64,000 bases of DNA from Zhengella sp020637775 (lineage in GTDB: Bacteria; Pseudomonadota; Alphaproteobacteria; Rhizobiales; Rhizobiaceae). Positions 23,281 to 32,173 of this stretch are shown one piece after another. Each line of letters begins with the position of its first letter. Position 1 is the stretch's first letter. The notes under the pieces are model-generated. The model was given only the letters and a program-made list of their open reading frames with translations, searched no databases and had not been told where the DNA came from. The stretch lies in NCBI RefSeq assembly GCF_041397485.1, contig NZ_JAWKWO010000001.1, positions 992,001-1,056,000 on the forward strand, given 5' to 3'. The translations under genes were made by a program, and so were the position numbers.

Positions 23281-23949
23281 TCAACCGGAAGGCGTCTGAC
23301 GCTCCATCGCCGCGTCGATCAGCCCGATGGCGTCCTCGCTGTTCCATTCCGCCGGACCGTTCAGCTTGCCCATCAGGCAACCCTGCGGATCGACAAGCAC
23401 AGTGGCAGGCAGGCCAAGCGCCAGGCTGCGTCGCTTGAACTCGTTGAAAATGCCCATCGAGGGGTCCCGGTAATGGGCCAGCGTCGTCACGCCCACCTCG
23501 CCCAGGAATTGCTCGGCCTTGGCCGGCTCGCCGGTGTCGATATTGACCGCGACCACCTCGAACTCGTCGCCGCCAAGCTGCTGCTCCAACCCGTCCAGCG
23601 CCGGCATTTCCTTGCGGCAAGGCGCACACCAGGTTGCCCAAAGGTTCACCAGGATCGTCTTGCCCTTGAAATCGCCCAGCGTCATCGGCGTGCCGTCCGG
23701 CCCCTGGAAGGCGACAGCGGTCAGGTCTTCCGGATCGGTGGCAAGAAATGCCGCCACTTCTCCCTTTGCCGCCGCATCGATGGCTGCCTTGCGTTCGGGA
23801 CTGGCCTCGCATTGCGCTTGTGCGACCCCTGTCCCGCCATTGCCAGAGGGCGCGTTTGTCACGTATACCGCGCCGGCGCCGGCAATCACGGCGGCAAGCG
23901 CCGCGCCGGCAATCCATTTGAAGGACAGGGACGTCTTTCCGTCAGCCAT
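23281..23949 (-). CDS. tlpA: Thiol:disulfide interchange protein TlpA
   Basis: A 222-residue membrane-anchored periplasmic thioredoxin. An uncleaved N-terminal anchor covers residues 10-31, and the redox motif WCAPC has Cys108 and Cys111 in LVNLWATWCAPCRKEMPAL. Two further cysteines (Cys47 and one in DPQGCLMG) match the second disulfide of Bradyrhizobium TlpA. In rhizobia TlpA reduces copper chaperones during cytochrome oxidase assembly. The ATG at 23949 follows GGAGTGG. argH starts only 32 bases away on the other strand. Confidence 0.9.
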   Translation of the reverse strand: MADGKTSLSFKWIAGAALAAVIAGAGAVYVTNAPSGNGGTGVAQAQCEASPERKAAIDAAAKGEVAAFLATDPEDLTAVAFQGPDGTPMTLGDFKGKTILVNLWATWCAPCRKEMPALDGLEQQLGGDEFEVVAVNIDTGEPAKAEQFLGEVGVTTLAHYRDPSMGIFNEFKRRSLALGLPATVLVDPQGCLMGKLNGPAEWNSEDAIGLIDAAMERQTPSG

Positions 23950-23981
23950 TCGAGAACCACTCCGCAAGTGTGAACAGGGCC

Positions 23982-25382
23982 ATGAGCGACACCAAGACCA
24001 GCAACCAGATGTGGGGCGGACGTTTCGCCTCCGGCCCGGCCGCCATCATGGAAGCCATCAATGCCTCCATCGGCTTCGACCGGAAACTCTACGCCCAGGA
24101 CATTCGCGGTTCGCTGGCCCACGCCGCCATGCTCGCGGAAACTGGCATAATTTCGGCGGAAGACCATGACAAGATCGTTCACGGCCTGAACACGATCCTG
24201 TCAGAGATCGAGAGCGGACAATTCGAGTTTTCCACCCGGCTCGAAGACATCCACATGAACGTGGAGGCCAGGCTCGCCGACCTGATCGGCCCCGCCGCCG
24301 GCCGCCTGCACACTGCCCGTTCGCGCAATGACCAGGTGGCCACCGATTTCCGCCTCTGGGTCAAGGAGGAATTGCAGCGCGTCCACGCCGCGCTGAAGGG
24401 CCTGATGGAGGTGTTGCTCGCCAAGGCCGAGGCCCATGCATCCACCGTCATGCCGGGCTTCACCCATCTGCAGACGGCCCAGCCCGTGACATTCGGCCAT
24501 CACTGCATGGCCTATGTGGAAATGTTCGCCCGCGACCGCTCCCGCGTGGCCGACGCCATCGCGCGCCTCGACGAATGCCCGCTGGGCGCCGCCGCGCTGG
24601 CCGGTACCGGCTATCCGATCGACCGCCACATGACGGCGGCAGCGCTCGGCTTCCGCGAGCCCACCCGCAATTCGATGGACACCGTTTCCGACCGCGATTT
24701 CGCGCTGGAGTTCCTCTCCGTCGCCGCCATCTGCGCTTCCCACCTGTCGCGCATGGCCGAGGAGATCGTCATCTGGTCGACGCCGCAATTCGGTTTCGTG
24801 AAGCTGTCCGACAGCTTCTCCACCGGTTCCTCCATCATGCCGCAGAAGAAGAACCCGGACGCCGCGGAACTGATTCGCGCCAAGACCGGCCGCATCAATG
24901 GCGACCTGATCGCCCTGCTGACCGTGATGAAGGGTCTTCCGCTGGCCTATTCGAAGGACATGCAGGAAGACAAGGAAGCCGTCTTCGACGCTGCCGAGAC
25001 GCTGGACCTGATGCTGGCCGCCATGACCGGCATGTTCGACGAGATGGACGTCAACGTGGCCGCGATGAAGAAGGCCGCCGGCGCCGGCATGTCCACCGCC
25101 ACCGATCTTGCCGACTGGCTGGTGCGCGAGGTGGGCCTGCCGTTCCGCGAAGCCCATCATGTCACCGGACGCGCCGTCGCCCTGGCGGTGGAGCGCGGCT
25201 GCGCACTGGAAAAGCTGCCGCTGAAGGACCTTCAGGCGATCAATCCGGCCATCACGGACGCCGTCTTCCCGGTGCTCCAGGTGGCCCAGTCGGTAAAGAG
25301 CCGCGATTCCTTTGGCGGCACCGCGCCGGCTCAGGTGAAGAAGCAGGTGCGCTATTGGAAAAAGCGCCTTTCCAGGGGGTGA
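23982..25382 (+). CDS. argH: Argininosuccinate lyase
   Basis: A 466-residue enzyme splitting argininosuccinate to arginine and fumarate, the last step of arginine synthesis. The fumarase/aspartase-superfamily signature GSSIMPQKKNPD is near residue 283. MWGGRFASGPAAIMEAINAS at the start, TARSRNDQVATDF and TAQPVTFGHH are further family marks. The ATG at 23982 was taken over a GTG at 23970. The small lipoprotein gene lptM and lysA follow on the same strand, a standard rhizobial order. Confidence 0.95.
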   Translation: MSDTKTSNQMWGGRFASGPAAIMEAINASIGFDRKLYAQDIRGSLAHAAMLAETGIISAEDHDKIVHGLNTILSEIESGQFEFSTRLEDIHMNVEARLADLIGPAAGRLHTARSRNDQVATDFRLWVKEELQRVHAALKGLMEVLLAKAEAHASTVMPGFTHLQTAQPVTFGHHCMAYVEMFARDRSRVADAIARLDECPLGAAALAGTGYPIDRHMTAAALGFREPTRNSMDTVSDRDFALEFLSVAAICASHLSRMAEEIVIWSTPQFGFVKLSDSFSTGSSIMPQKKNPDAAELIRAKTGRINGDLIALLTVMKGLPLAYSKDMQEDKEAVFDAAETLDLMLAAMTGMFDEMDVNVAAMKKAAGAGMSTATDLADWLVREVGLPFREAHHVTGRAVALAVERGCALEKLPLKDLQAINPAITDAVFPVLQVAQSVKSRDSFGGTAPAQVKKQVRYWKKRLSRG

Positions 25383-25456
25383 CAGGGTTGCAAACGCGGG
25401 TGCAATTGCACGCACAATCGGCTATAGGACACCTCGATCACACGAACGGAAGAGCG

Positions 25457-25669
25457 ATGACCGTCCTCAAGAAACCGCTGACCGCCGGGCTTTGCCTCAT
25501 CATGATCGCCACCATGGCCTCTGCTTGCGGCCGCCGCGGCGCGCTGGACACGCCATACGAGGCGTCGGTGCGCGAGGCCAAGGAGACCCGCCAGGGCGGC
25601 CAGACAGCGCCCGCACCGGAGAAACCGGTGGCCGACAAGCCGTTCATTCTCGATCCGCTGATCGAGTGA
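25457..25669 (+). CDS. lptM: Small lipoprotein, LptM-like
   Basis: A 70-residue lipoprotein. A signal peptide (about residues 1-23) ends in a lipobox with ASACGRRGAL, so the mature lipoprotein starts at the cysteine. The CGxxGxL start of the mature protein is the LptM (formerly YifL) pattern; LptM assists assembly of the LPS translocon LptD. The rest is proline-rich and probably disordered. It lies between argH and lysA, the conserved position in many proteobacteria. AGAGCG precedes the ATG. Confidence 0.8.
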   Translation: MTVLKKPLTAGLCLIMIATMASACGRRGALDTPYEASVREAKETRQGGQTAPAPEKPVADKPFILDPLIE

Positions 25670-25700
25670 TCCTTTTTCAGGGACCCAGGACCTTACACCC

Positions 25701-26966
25701 GTGAACCACTTTCAATATCGCGACGGCGTGCTTTACGCCGAGGACGTGTCGGTGCCGGAGATCGCGCGCGCCGTCGGCACGCCGGTCTACATCTATTCCA
25801 CGGCCACGCTGACCCGCCATTACCAGGTCTTCGCCAGGGCATTCGAGGGTCTCGATGCCATGGTCTGCTATGCCATGAAGGCCAATTCCAACCAGGCTGT
25901 CCTGAAGACGCTGGCAAACCTGGGCGCTGGCGCCGACGTGGTCTCCGAAGGCGAATTGCGCCGCGCGCTGGCCGCCGGCATTCCCGCCAGCCGCATTGTC
26001 TTTTCCGGCGTCGGCAAGACCGCCCGCGAAATGGACTTTGCCCTCGAAGCCGGCATCTGCTGCTTCAATGTCGAATCCGAACCGGAACTGCAACTGCTTT
26101 CGGCCCGCGCGGCCGCACTCGGCAGGCAGGCCCATGTTTCACTGCGCATCAACCCGGATGTCGATGCGAAGACGCACAGGAAGATTTCCACCGGCAAGGC
26201 CGAAAACAAGTTCGGCATTCCCTGGCAGCGCGCCCGCGCGGTCTATGCCGAGGCAGCCACCCTGCCCGGCATCCGGGTTTCGGGCATCGACATGCATATC
26301 GGCAGCCAGATCACCGAATTGCAGCCCTTCGACGATGCCTTCGCCCTGCTTACCGAACTCGTGCAGACCCTGCGCCAGGACGGCCACGAGATCGAGCATG
26401 TCGATCTGGGCGGCGGCCTCGGCATTCCCTACAAGGATGACAACAATCCGCCCCCCCTGCCGGAGCACTATGCCGAAGTGGTGCGCAAGCATGTCACGCA
26501 ACTGGGCCTGAAGGCGATATTCGAGCCGGGACGTCTCATTGCAGGCAATGCGGGAATCCTGGTCACCGAGGTCGTCTACGTGAAGGAAGGCGACGCGAAG
26601 AATTTCGTCATCGTCGATGCCGGCATGAACGACCTGATTCGCCCGACGCTCTACGACGCCCATCACGAAATCTATCCCGTCGAGCAGAAGGCGGCCACCG
26701 CCTCGCGCATCACGGCGGATATTGTCGGCCCGGTCTGCGAAACCGGCGACTACATGGCCCATGACCGGGAAATGCCGCGCGTGTCCGCCGGAGACCTGCT
26801 CTCCATCGGATCCGCCGGGGCCTATGGCGCTGTCCAGGCCTCCACCTACAATTCGCGCCCGCTGGTTCCGGAAGTGCTGGTCAATGGCGACCGCTTCCAC
26901 GTGGTCCGGCCGCGCCTGCCCCTGGACGCCCTGATCGGCCTCGATTCGGTGCCGGACTGGCTCTGA
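25701..26966 (+). CDS. lysA: Diaminopimelate decarboxylase
   Basis: A 421-residue PLP enzyme making lysine from meso-diaminopimelate. The PLP lysine is Lys60 in CYAMKANSN, followed by the HIGSQI block, the glycine-rich VDLGGGLGIPY, FEPGRLIAGNAG and the dimer-site cysteine in GPVCETGD. Translation starts with GTG at 25701. The gene is 31 bases after lptM. Lysine production also ties to cell-wall precursor supply. Confidence 0.95.
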   Translation: MNHFQYRDGVLYAEDVSVPEIARAVGTPVYIYSTATLTRHYQVFARAFEGLDAMVCYAMKANSNQAVLKTLANLGAGADVVSEGELRRALAAGIPASRIVFSGVGKTAREMDFALEAGICCFNVESEPELQLLSARAAALGRQAHVSLRINPDVDAKTHRKISTGKAENKFGIPWQRARAVYAEAATLPGIRVSGIDMHIGSQITELQPFDDAFALLTELVQTLRQDGHEIEHVDLGGGLGIPYKDDNNPPPLPEHYAEVVRKHVTQLGLKAIFEPGRLIAGNAGILVTEVVYVKEGDAKNFVIVDAGMNDLIRPTLYDAHHEIYPVEQKAATASRITADIVGPVCETGDYMAHDREMPRVSAGDLLSIGSAGAYGAVQASTYNSRPLVPEVLVNGDRFHVVRPRLPLDALIGLDSVPDWL

Positions 26967-27096
26967 TCCCGCAGGCAGGGGAAAAGGCAGGCCTTCACGT
27001 TTGCGTGCATCGGCCTCGCCTTTGGCGCAATTTCCGCTATCCTTGCGTTCCATGGATCGGCGGATGGCCCGCCGGCGCCGGCAGCGGAAGGACGGC

Positions 27097-29727
27097 ATGG
27101 AGACCACAACCGGCCTCTTGGAACGCCTGAAACGCACGCGCTCGATCGTGCGTCTCGTCCTGATCGTCGAGCGCCTCTGGCCGCTTCTGCTTCCTCTCGC
27201 CATCCTGGCGGCCCTCTTTGCCGTGGTTTCCTGGTTCGGCCTCTTCCGTGTCATGCCGGATTGGGCGCGGCTTTCGCTCACCGGCGCGTTTGCCCTGGCA
27301 GCCGTGGCGTCCCTCTTCCCGCTGTCGCGCATGCGCTGGCCGCGCGGCGCCGAGATCGACCATCGGATCGAGCGCGCCAACGCCCTGTTGCACCGGCCTG
27401 TCACGACGCAGTCCGACCGGCTGGCCGCGGTCAGCCGCGACCCCTTCGCCGAAGCATTGTGGCGCGAACACCAGAAACGCCTGGCCGCCGGTCTCGACCG
27501 CTTGTCACCCGGCTCGCCGGCAACCGGCGTTCCGGCACGCGACCCTTGGGCGTTGCGCGCCATTCCGGCGCTGCTCCTGGCCGGTGCCTTCGCCTTTTCC
27601 CTCGGCCCCGGCGGCGGCACGCTCACCGATGCCTTTTCCGCCCGCGGCGGCGCTCCCGTCATCCCGCCGCGTGTCGATGCATGGGTTACGCCACCGGCCT
27701 ATACCGGCCGCGCACCGGTCTTCCTCACCGCCGAAGCCAACCGTGCCGAGACCGCCTTCACCGTCCCGCAAGGGTCCACGGTGGTCGTTCGCGTGACAGG
27801 CGGATCCGGTGGCGAGGAACTGAGCTTTCAGCCGTCAGGTGAACCGGCGGCAAGCCCCGTTGCGCCGGACATGGCCACCCTCCCCGATCGCGCCTCCACG
27901 AATTCCTCCCCGGCCGGTGCGCGCCAGTTTTCCTTGACGCTTGAAGGCGATGGCAATCTCCGGCTGGCCACACAGGAAACGGCCGTCAATGACTGGCGTT
28001 TCACCGTCATCCCCGACCAGCCGCCGGAAATCGCGCTGGACGGCGACCCCAAGCGCGAGCCGAACGGCTCCTTCACCCTCACCTACACGGTGAAGGACGA
28101 CTATGGCGCCCGGTCCGGCGAGACCCTGTTCGAATTGGCCGAGGACCGGGCGCCGGATGCCCGGCCGCTCTACGAGGCCCCGGAAATGCCGCTCTCCCTG
28201 CCGCGCGAGCGCGAGGGCGAGGCCCGGACCACCACCGTCATGGCCGAGCATCCGTGGGCAGGCGCAAGCGCGCGGATGCGGTTGAAGGTCACCGATGCAG
28301 CCGGCCAGGAAGGCATTTCCGAACCGCTTTCCATCACCATGCCGGAACGGGTCTTCACCAATCCGCTGGCGAAGGCTGTCATCGAGCAGCGGCGCATGCT
28401 GGCGCTCGACGCGAACCGTAAGCCACGTGTCCTGCTGCTCCTCGATTCCGTGACGCTGCGTCCGGAAGACACGTTTTCCAACATGTCCCATTATCTCGGG
28501 CTGATGGCGCTGCGCTCGCGCCTCGACATGGCAGAAACGGACGACGCCCTGCGCGAGACGGTCGACTACATGTGGGAACTGGCCGTCCAGATCGAGGATG
28601 GCGATCTGACCGACGCCGAGCGCCGCCTGCGTGATGCCCAGCAGGCGCTGCGCGAGGCACTGGAAAATGGCGCCAGCGACGAGGAGATCGAACGCCGCAT
28701 CGCGGAACTGCGCGAAGCGCTCAACGAGTTCCTGCGCGAATTCGCCGAGCGCGCACAGCAGGATCCGAACATGGCACAGCAGATGCCGCAGGACATGCAG
28801 GAGATGAGCCAGTCCGACCTCGACCGCATGCTCCAGCAGATGGAGGATCTTGCCAAGTCCGGACAGCGCGAACAAGCCGAGCAATTGCTTTCCCAACTGG
28901 AAAACATGATGCGCAACCTGCAGGCCGGCCGCCAGCAGGACGGCCAGCAAGGCCAGCAGGGTCAGATGCGCGAGCAGATGAACCGGCTTGGCGAATTGAT
29001 GCGCCGCCAGCAGGAAATGATGAACGAGACCTTCCGCCTGGATCAGATGCAGCGCGGCCAGCAGGGGCAGGAAGGCCAGCAGCGCCAGGGCCAGCGCGGG
29101 CAGCAGGGTCAGCAGGGTCAGCAAGGTGAACAGGGGCAACAGCAGGGCCGCATGGGGCGAGGCGGCCAGCAACCTGGCCAGGGACAAGGCGGCCAGCAGC
29201 CTGGCCAGGGATCAGGAATGACGTCCGAGGAACTGGCAGAGGCCCTGCGCGGCTTGCAGGAAGGCCAGGGGCAATTGCGCGGTGAACTGGGTCAATTGAT
29301 GGAAGATCTGCGCGGCATGGGCATCGAACCCGGCGAAGGCTTTGGCGAGGCCGGGGAGCGGATGGGTCAGGCTGGCCGTGCGCTTGGCGATGCTGACGGC
29401 GAGCAGGCGGTCGGCCGGCAGGGCGAGGCGCTGGAAGCCCTGCGCCGGGGTGCCCAGGACATGATGAACCAGATGCAGCAGCAGGCACAGCAAAACGGTC
29501 AGGGTGGCTCGGAACCCGGCGGCAACAACCGGGCCGACGACCGCGATCCGCTCGGTCGGCCGCGCGCCACGACCGGACCGGATTTCGGCGATACCGTGAA
29601 AGTGCCCGATGAGATCGACGCGCAACGGGCCCGTGAAATCCTGGAAGCGATCCGCGAGCGGCTCGGCAATGCGCTGTCGCCGCAACTGGAAAAGGAATAT
29701 CTCGAACGCCTGCTTGATCTGCAATGA
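27097..29727 (+). CDS. TIGR02302 family membrane protein with Gln/Gly-rich tract
   Basis: An 876-residue protein of a family nearly confined to alphaproteobacteria and found after lysA. Two N-terminal helices (about residues 25-75 and 150-170) anchor it, leaving a large periplasmic part. The region 450-600 is rich in charged helices. Residues about 605-715 form a low-complexity Gln/Gly/Met tract in which DNA repeats can be seen (29161-29214). The C-terminus (DRDPLGRPRATTGPDFGDTVKVP onward) is well conserved, ending in REILEAIRERLGNALSPQLE. Function unknown; an envelope role is inferred. The ATG at 27097 follows GGAAGG, better than upstream ATGs at 27052 and 27064. Confidence 0.85.
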   Translation: METTTGLLERLKRTRSIVRLVLIVERLWPLLLPLAILAALFAVVSWFGLFRVMPDWARLSLTGAFALAAVASLFPLSRMRWPRGAEIDHRIERANALLHRPVTTQSDRLAAVSRDPFAEALWREHQKRLAAGLDRLSPGSPATGVPARDPWALRAIPALLLAGAFAFSLGPGGGTLTDAFSARGGAPVIPPRVDAWVTPPAYTGRAPVFLTAEANRAETAFTVPQGSTVVVRVTGGSGGEELSFQPSGEPAASPVAPDMATLPDRASTNSSPAGARQFSLTLEGDGNLRLATQETAVNDWRFTVIPDQPPEIALDGDPKREPNGSFTLTYTVKDDYGARSGETLFELAEDRAPDARPLYEAPEMPLSLPREREGEARTTTVMAEHPWAGASARMRLKVTDAAGQEGISEPLSITMPERVFTNPLAKAVIEQRRMLALDANRKPRVLLLLDSVTLRPEDTFSNMSHYLGLMALRSRLDMAETDDALRETVDYMWELAVQIEDGDLTDAERRLRDAQQALREALENGASDEEIERRIAELREALNEFLREFAERAQQDPNMAQQMPQDMQEMSQSDLDRMLQQMEDLAKSGQREQAEQLLSQLENMMRNLQAGRQQDGQQGQQGQMREQMNRLGELMRRQQEMMNETFRLDQMQRGQQGQEGQQRQGQRGQQGQQGQQGEQGQQQGRMGRGGQQPGQGQGGQQPGQGSGMTSEELAEALRGLQEGQGQLRGELGQLMEDLRGMGIEPGEGFGEAGERMGQAGRALGDADGEQAVGRQGEALEALRRGAQDMMNQMQQQAQQNGQGGSEPGGNNRADDRDPLGRPRATTGPDFGDTVKVPDEIDAQRAREILEAIRERLGNALSPQLEKEYLERLLDLQ
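29161..29214 (+). repeat. Tandem 27-base repeat, two copies
   Basis: Copies at 29161-29187 and 29188-29214 match in 24 of 27 positions and encode GGQQPGQGQ and GGQQPGQGS. They lie inside the Gln/Gly-rich tract of the TIGR02302-type gene, keep the reading frame and suggest expansion by slippage or unequal exchange. Confidence 0.85.
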
Positions 29728-29769
29728 GGCGCCGCATCGGCCGGCAACAGGCAGTGGAAAGGCTTGCGC

Positions 29770-30135
29770 TCAGGCGGCCAGCGCGCCGGCAACCGCCGTG
29801 CGGATTTCCGAGAGCGTGAAGGGCTTGGGCACCACATCGATGATGACCTGGCTCAGGTCCGATGCCCGCTCGCGCTGCTCGGCATAGCCGGTCATCAACA
29901 GGATCTTGAGGCCGGGAAAGTCGCGGGCCGCCGTCTTGGCCATTTCGATGCCGTCCATCACCGGCATGCGGATATCCGAAAGCACCAGATCGAAACCGCC
30001 GGGTTCGTCCGACAGGATGGAAAGGCCGATCTCCCCGTCCTCGGCGGTTTCCACCTCATGGCCGTCAACGCCAAGCGCCCGCGCCGTGAACGCGCGTACG
30101 GAATCGTCGTCTTCAACGAGCAGTATCCTGGCCAT
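29770..30135 (-). CDS. Single-domain response regulator (CheY-like)
   Basis: A 121-residue receiver domain without output domain. Acidic pocket residues are in LLVEDDDS (about 6-13), the phosphoacceptor aspartate in LVLSDIRMP (about 54), the threonine in LLMTGYAEQ and the lysine in VPKPF. A cell-cycle role like CpdR is possible in alphaproteobacteria, but the segment TGYAEQRERASDLSQVIIDV differs from CpdR, so I give no symbol. It lies 8 bases after hpt on the same strand, so it is probably co-transcribed with hpt and the upstream membrane protein gene. Confidence 0.88.
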   Translation of the reverse strand: MARILLVEDDDSVRAFTARALGVDGHEVETAEDGEIGLSILSDEPGGFDLVLSDIRMPVMDGIEMAKTAARDFPGLKILLMTGYAEQRERASDLSQVIIDVVPKPFTLSEIRTAVAGALAA

Positions 30136-30143
30136 TCAGTCTC

Positions 30144-30689
30144 TCAAGCCTCGTCCTTGATAAATCCGACATAGGGAAGTTCGCGGAAGGCGTGCCCGGC
30201 ATCCATGCCGTAGCCCACCACAAAATAGTCGGGACAGTCAAATCCCGTGAAATCGGCATCGATGTCATTGGTCCGGCGCATGCGCTTGTCGAGCAGCACC
30301 GCGATGGAAACGGAGCGCGCGCCGCGCGAGAGCATCAGGTCGCGCGTGTATTTCAGCGTCTTGCCCGATTCCAGGATGTCGTCGATCAGCAGGATGTCGC
30401 GCCCGGTGACGTCATTGTCGATGTCGCGCAACACCTTGATCTCGCCGCTGGTCCGCCCCGCGCCGTAGGATGAGATCATGATGAATTCCACCTCCGGCGC
30501 CACGCCGACATCATGCATGGCGCGGATCAGGTCTGCCGCGAAGATGAAGGACCCCTTCAGGACCGAAATCACGAGCAGGTCCTTCAGGTCGCGCTCGGCG
30601 ATTTCCTTGGCCAGTTCCAGATTGCGCCTCGCGATGGTCGACGCGCTGTAAAGCACCTCGATCTGTTTGCCCCTGACCGTCTGCATCAT
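30144..30689 (-). CDS. hpt: Hypoxanthine phosphoribosyltransferase
   Basis: A 181-residue purine salvage enzyme joining hypoxanthine (or guanine) to PRPP. The PRPP motif is ILLIDDILESGKTL (residues about 99-112), the conserved SSYG loop lies at 73-76 (ISSYGAGRTSGEIK) and VGYGMD near the C-terminus contacts the base. The start overlaps the stop of the upstream gene by four bases (ATGA); a second ATG one codon later is possible. Its operon also holds a membrane protein and a response regulator. Confidence 0.93.
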   Translation of the reverse strand: MMQTVRGKQIEVLYSASTIARRNLELAKEIAERDLKDLLVISVLKGSFIFAADLIRAMHDVGVAPEVEFIMISSYGAGRTSGEIKVLRDIDNDVTGRDILLIDDILESGKTLKYTRDLMLSRGARSVSIAVLLDKRMRRTNDIDADFTGFDCPDYFVVGYGMDAGHAFRELPYVGFIKDEA

Positions 30690-31315
30690 CCGTCCCTTTT
30701 GCTGTCCAGGCGCACCGACACCCGGTCCACGCCCAGTCTAGGCGCTGCAACATGGCCGGAAAAGAGGTGGCTGCCGCCTGGCTCAAGGCCCGCGCGGCTT
30801 GTCCCCAGCTTGTATTGCGCGGTCGACCCGTCCTTGCCTCGGACCGAGACCAGGATTGCGGGCAGGCGCGCGGACTGTCCGCCGCGGTTCTCCACCCTGG
30901 TGTCGACCCGCAGCATGGTTTCCCCGCCCCGCACTTCCATGCGTGAATTGAGTTCGGCAATGAACAGGTCGGCACCGGCACCGCCGGTAAACAGCGCATG
31001 CCCGCCATTGATCCAGAATGCCGCGCCGGCGACGATGAACCCGGTGACCTTGAGCAGCCGTCCCGCAAGCGGTTCCGGCCGCCTGTCCCCATGCTCCGGC
31101 AGCCGGGCCGTGCGCAGCATGGCAAGGCCGTCCGACGCAGCCCGCACCGGCGCTCGAAGGGGTGCCGTTGCGGCAGGCTGACAACCCGTTTCCACCGTTT
31201 CATATCCGATGATCTCGGCATTTAACCGCAACGCATGCGCGCCGGCTGCGCCGCCGGCATGACCCGCGTCGAGGATTTCGCCATCCAGCGGCAGATGCCT
31301 GGTCCGGTCCTGCAT
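30686..31315 (-). CDS. Hypothetical membrane-anchored protein upstream of hpt
   Basis: A 209-residue protein (from ATG 31315) that I do not recognise by name. One hydrophobic helix (LLKVTGFIVAGAAFWINGGH, around residue 85-104) separates an N-terminal part rich in Ala/Arg from a C-terminal part of beta-strand character (RVDTRVENRGGQSARLPAIL, then LEPGGSHLFSGHV), which resembles the beta-sandwich FxLYD/DUF3426-like domains. The stop overlaps the hpt start by four bases, so the two are translationally coupled. A GTG at 31336 is an alternative start. Confidence 0.7.
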   Translation of the reverse strand: MQDRTRHLPLDGEILDAGHAGGAAGAHALRLNAEIIGYETVETGCQPAATAPLRAPVRAASDGLAMLRTARLPEHGDRRPEPLAGRLLKVTGFIVAGAAFWINGGHALFTGGAGADLFIAELNSRMEVRGGETMLRVDTRVENRGGQSARLPAILVSVRGKDGSTAQYKLGTSRAGLEPGGSHLFSGHVAAPRLGVDRVSVRLDSKRDG

Positions 31316-31368
31316 CACTTGCGCTCGTCTTTCCACTGTCTCATGTGTTGTCGCGTCCCGGTCAAGAA

Positions 31369-31440
31369 ATGGTTAACGCCTCCTCAAAACGGCCATGCTG
31401 GCACAGGATTCTTGACCCCTCCCGCAAGGGACCGTTAACC
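31369..31440 (+). promoter_or_regulatory. ftsE upstream region with two inverted TTAACC half-sites
   Basis: ATGGTTAACG (31369-31378; reads CGTTAACCAT on the minus strand) and CGTTAACC (31433-31440) face each other. TTAACCAT is the known half-site of the alphaproteobacterial cell-cycle regulator CtrA. A GANTC (GATTC, 31407-31411), the CcrM methylation site, lies between, and CTTGAC (31411-31416) could act as -35. Regulation of ftsEX by CtrA/CcrM is inference. Confidence 0.4.
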
Positions 31441-31513
31441 AAGACGAGGAAGTGATTTGCCCGGCGGCCCTTGCGTGCAGCCGCGGCATGGTCCGGCAAG
31501 GGGAACCAGCGGC

Positions 31514-32173
31514 GTGATCCGTTTCGAGAACGTGGGCTTGAGATATGGCATGGGGCCGGAGATCATTCGCGATGTCTCCTTCCAGTTGCCGGAGCGTTCG
31601 TTCCAGTTCCTGACCGGCCCCTCCGGTGCCGGCAAGACCACGCTGCTTCGCCTTCTGTTCATGTCGCTGAAGCCCACGCGCGGCCTCATCACGGTCTTCG
31701 GCAAAGACCGCGCCCGCATCACGCGCGCCGAACTGCCGCATCTGCGCCGCCGGATCGGCGTGGTCTTCCAGGATTTCCACCTGCTCGACCACATGACCAC
31801 GTGGGAGAACGTGGCGCTGCCCCTGCGCATCCGCGGGCGCGAGGAAGCGACCTATCGCAACGACGTCACTGAACTGCTCAAATGGGTGGGTCTCGGCGAT
31901 CGCATGCATGTCCTGCCACCGGTCCTTTCGGGCGGTGAGAAACAGCGCGCGGCCATAGCGCGCGCCCTCATCGAACAGCCGGAAATCCTGCTCGCCGACG
32001 AACCGACCGGCAATGTCGATCCGCCCATGGCGCGGCGTCTGCTGCGCCTGTTCATCGAATTGAACCGCTCGGGAACCGCGGTGCTCATCGCCACGCACGA
32101 CCTTTCCCTGATGAACCAGGTCGATGCCCGTCGGATGATCCTCTCGGACGGGAGGCTGGACATCTATGACTGA
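31514..32173 (+). CDS. ftsE: Cell division ATP-binding protein FtsE
   Basis: A 219-residue ATPase of the FtsEX complex, which activates peptidoglycan hydrolases at the septum. Walker A is GPSGAGKTT (about 34-42), the Q-loop GVVFQDFHLLDHMT, signature LSGGEKQR and Walker B ILLADEPTGNVD. The GTG at 31514 (VIRFENVGLRYG) was chosen since FtsE proteins begin at this point and AAGGGG stands before it. The end overlaps ftsX by eight bases. Confidence 0.93.
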   Translation: MIRFENVGLRYGMGPEIIRDVSFQLPERSFQFLTGPSGAGKTTLLRLLFMSLKPTRGLITVFGKDRARITRAELPHLRRRIGVVFQDFHLLDHMTTWENVALPLRIRGREEATYRNDVTELLKWVGLGDRMHVLPPVLSGGEKQRAAIARALIEQPEILLADEPTGNVDPPMARRLLRLFIELNRSGTAVLIATHDLSLMNQVDARRMILSDGRLDIYD

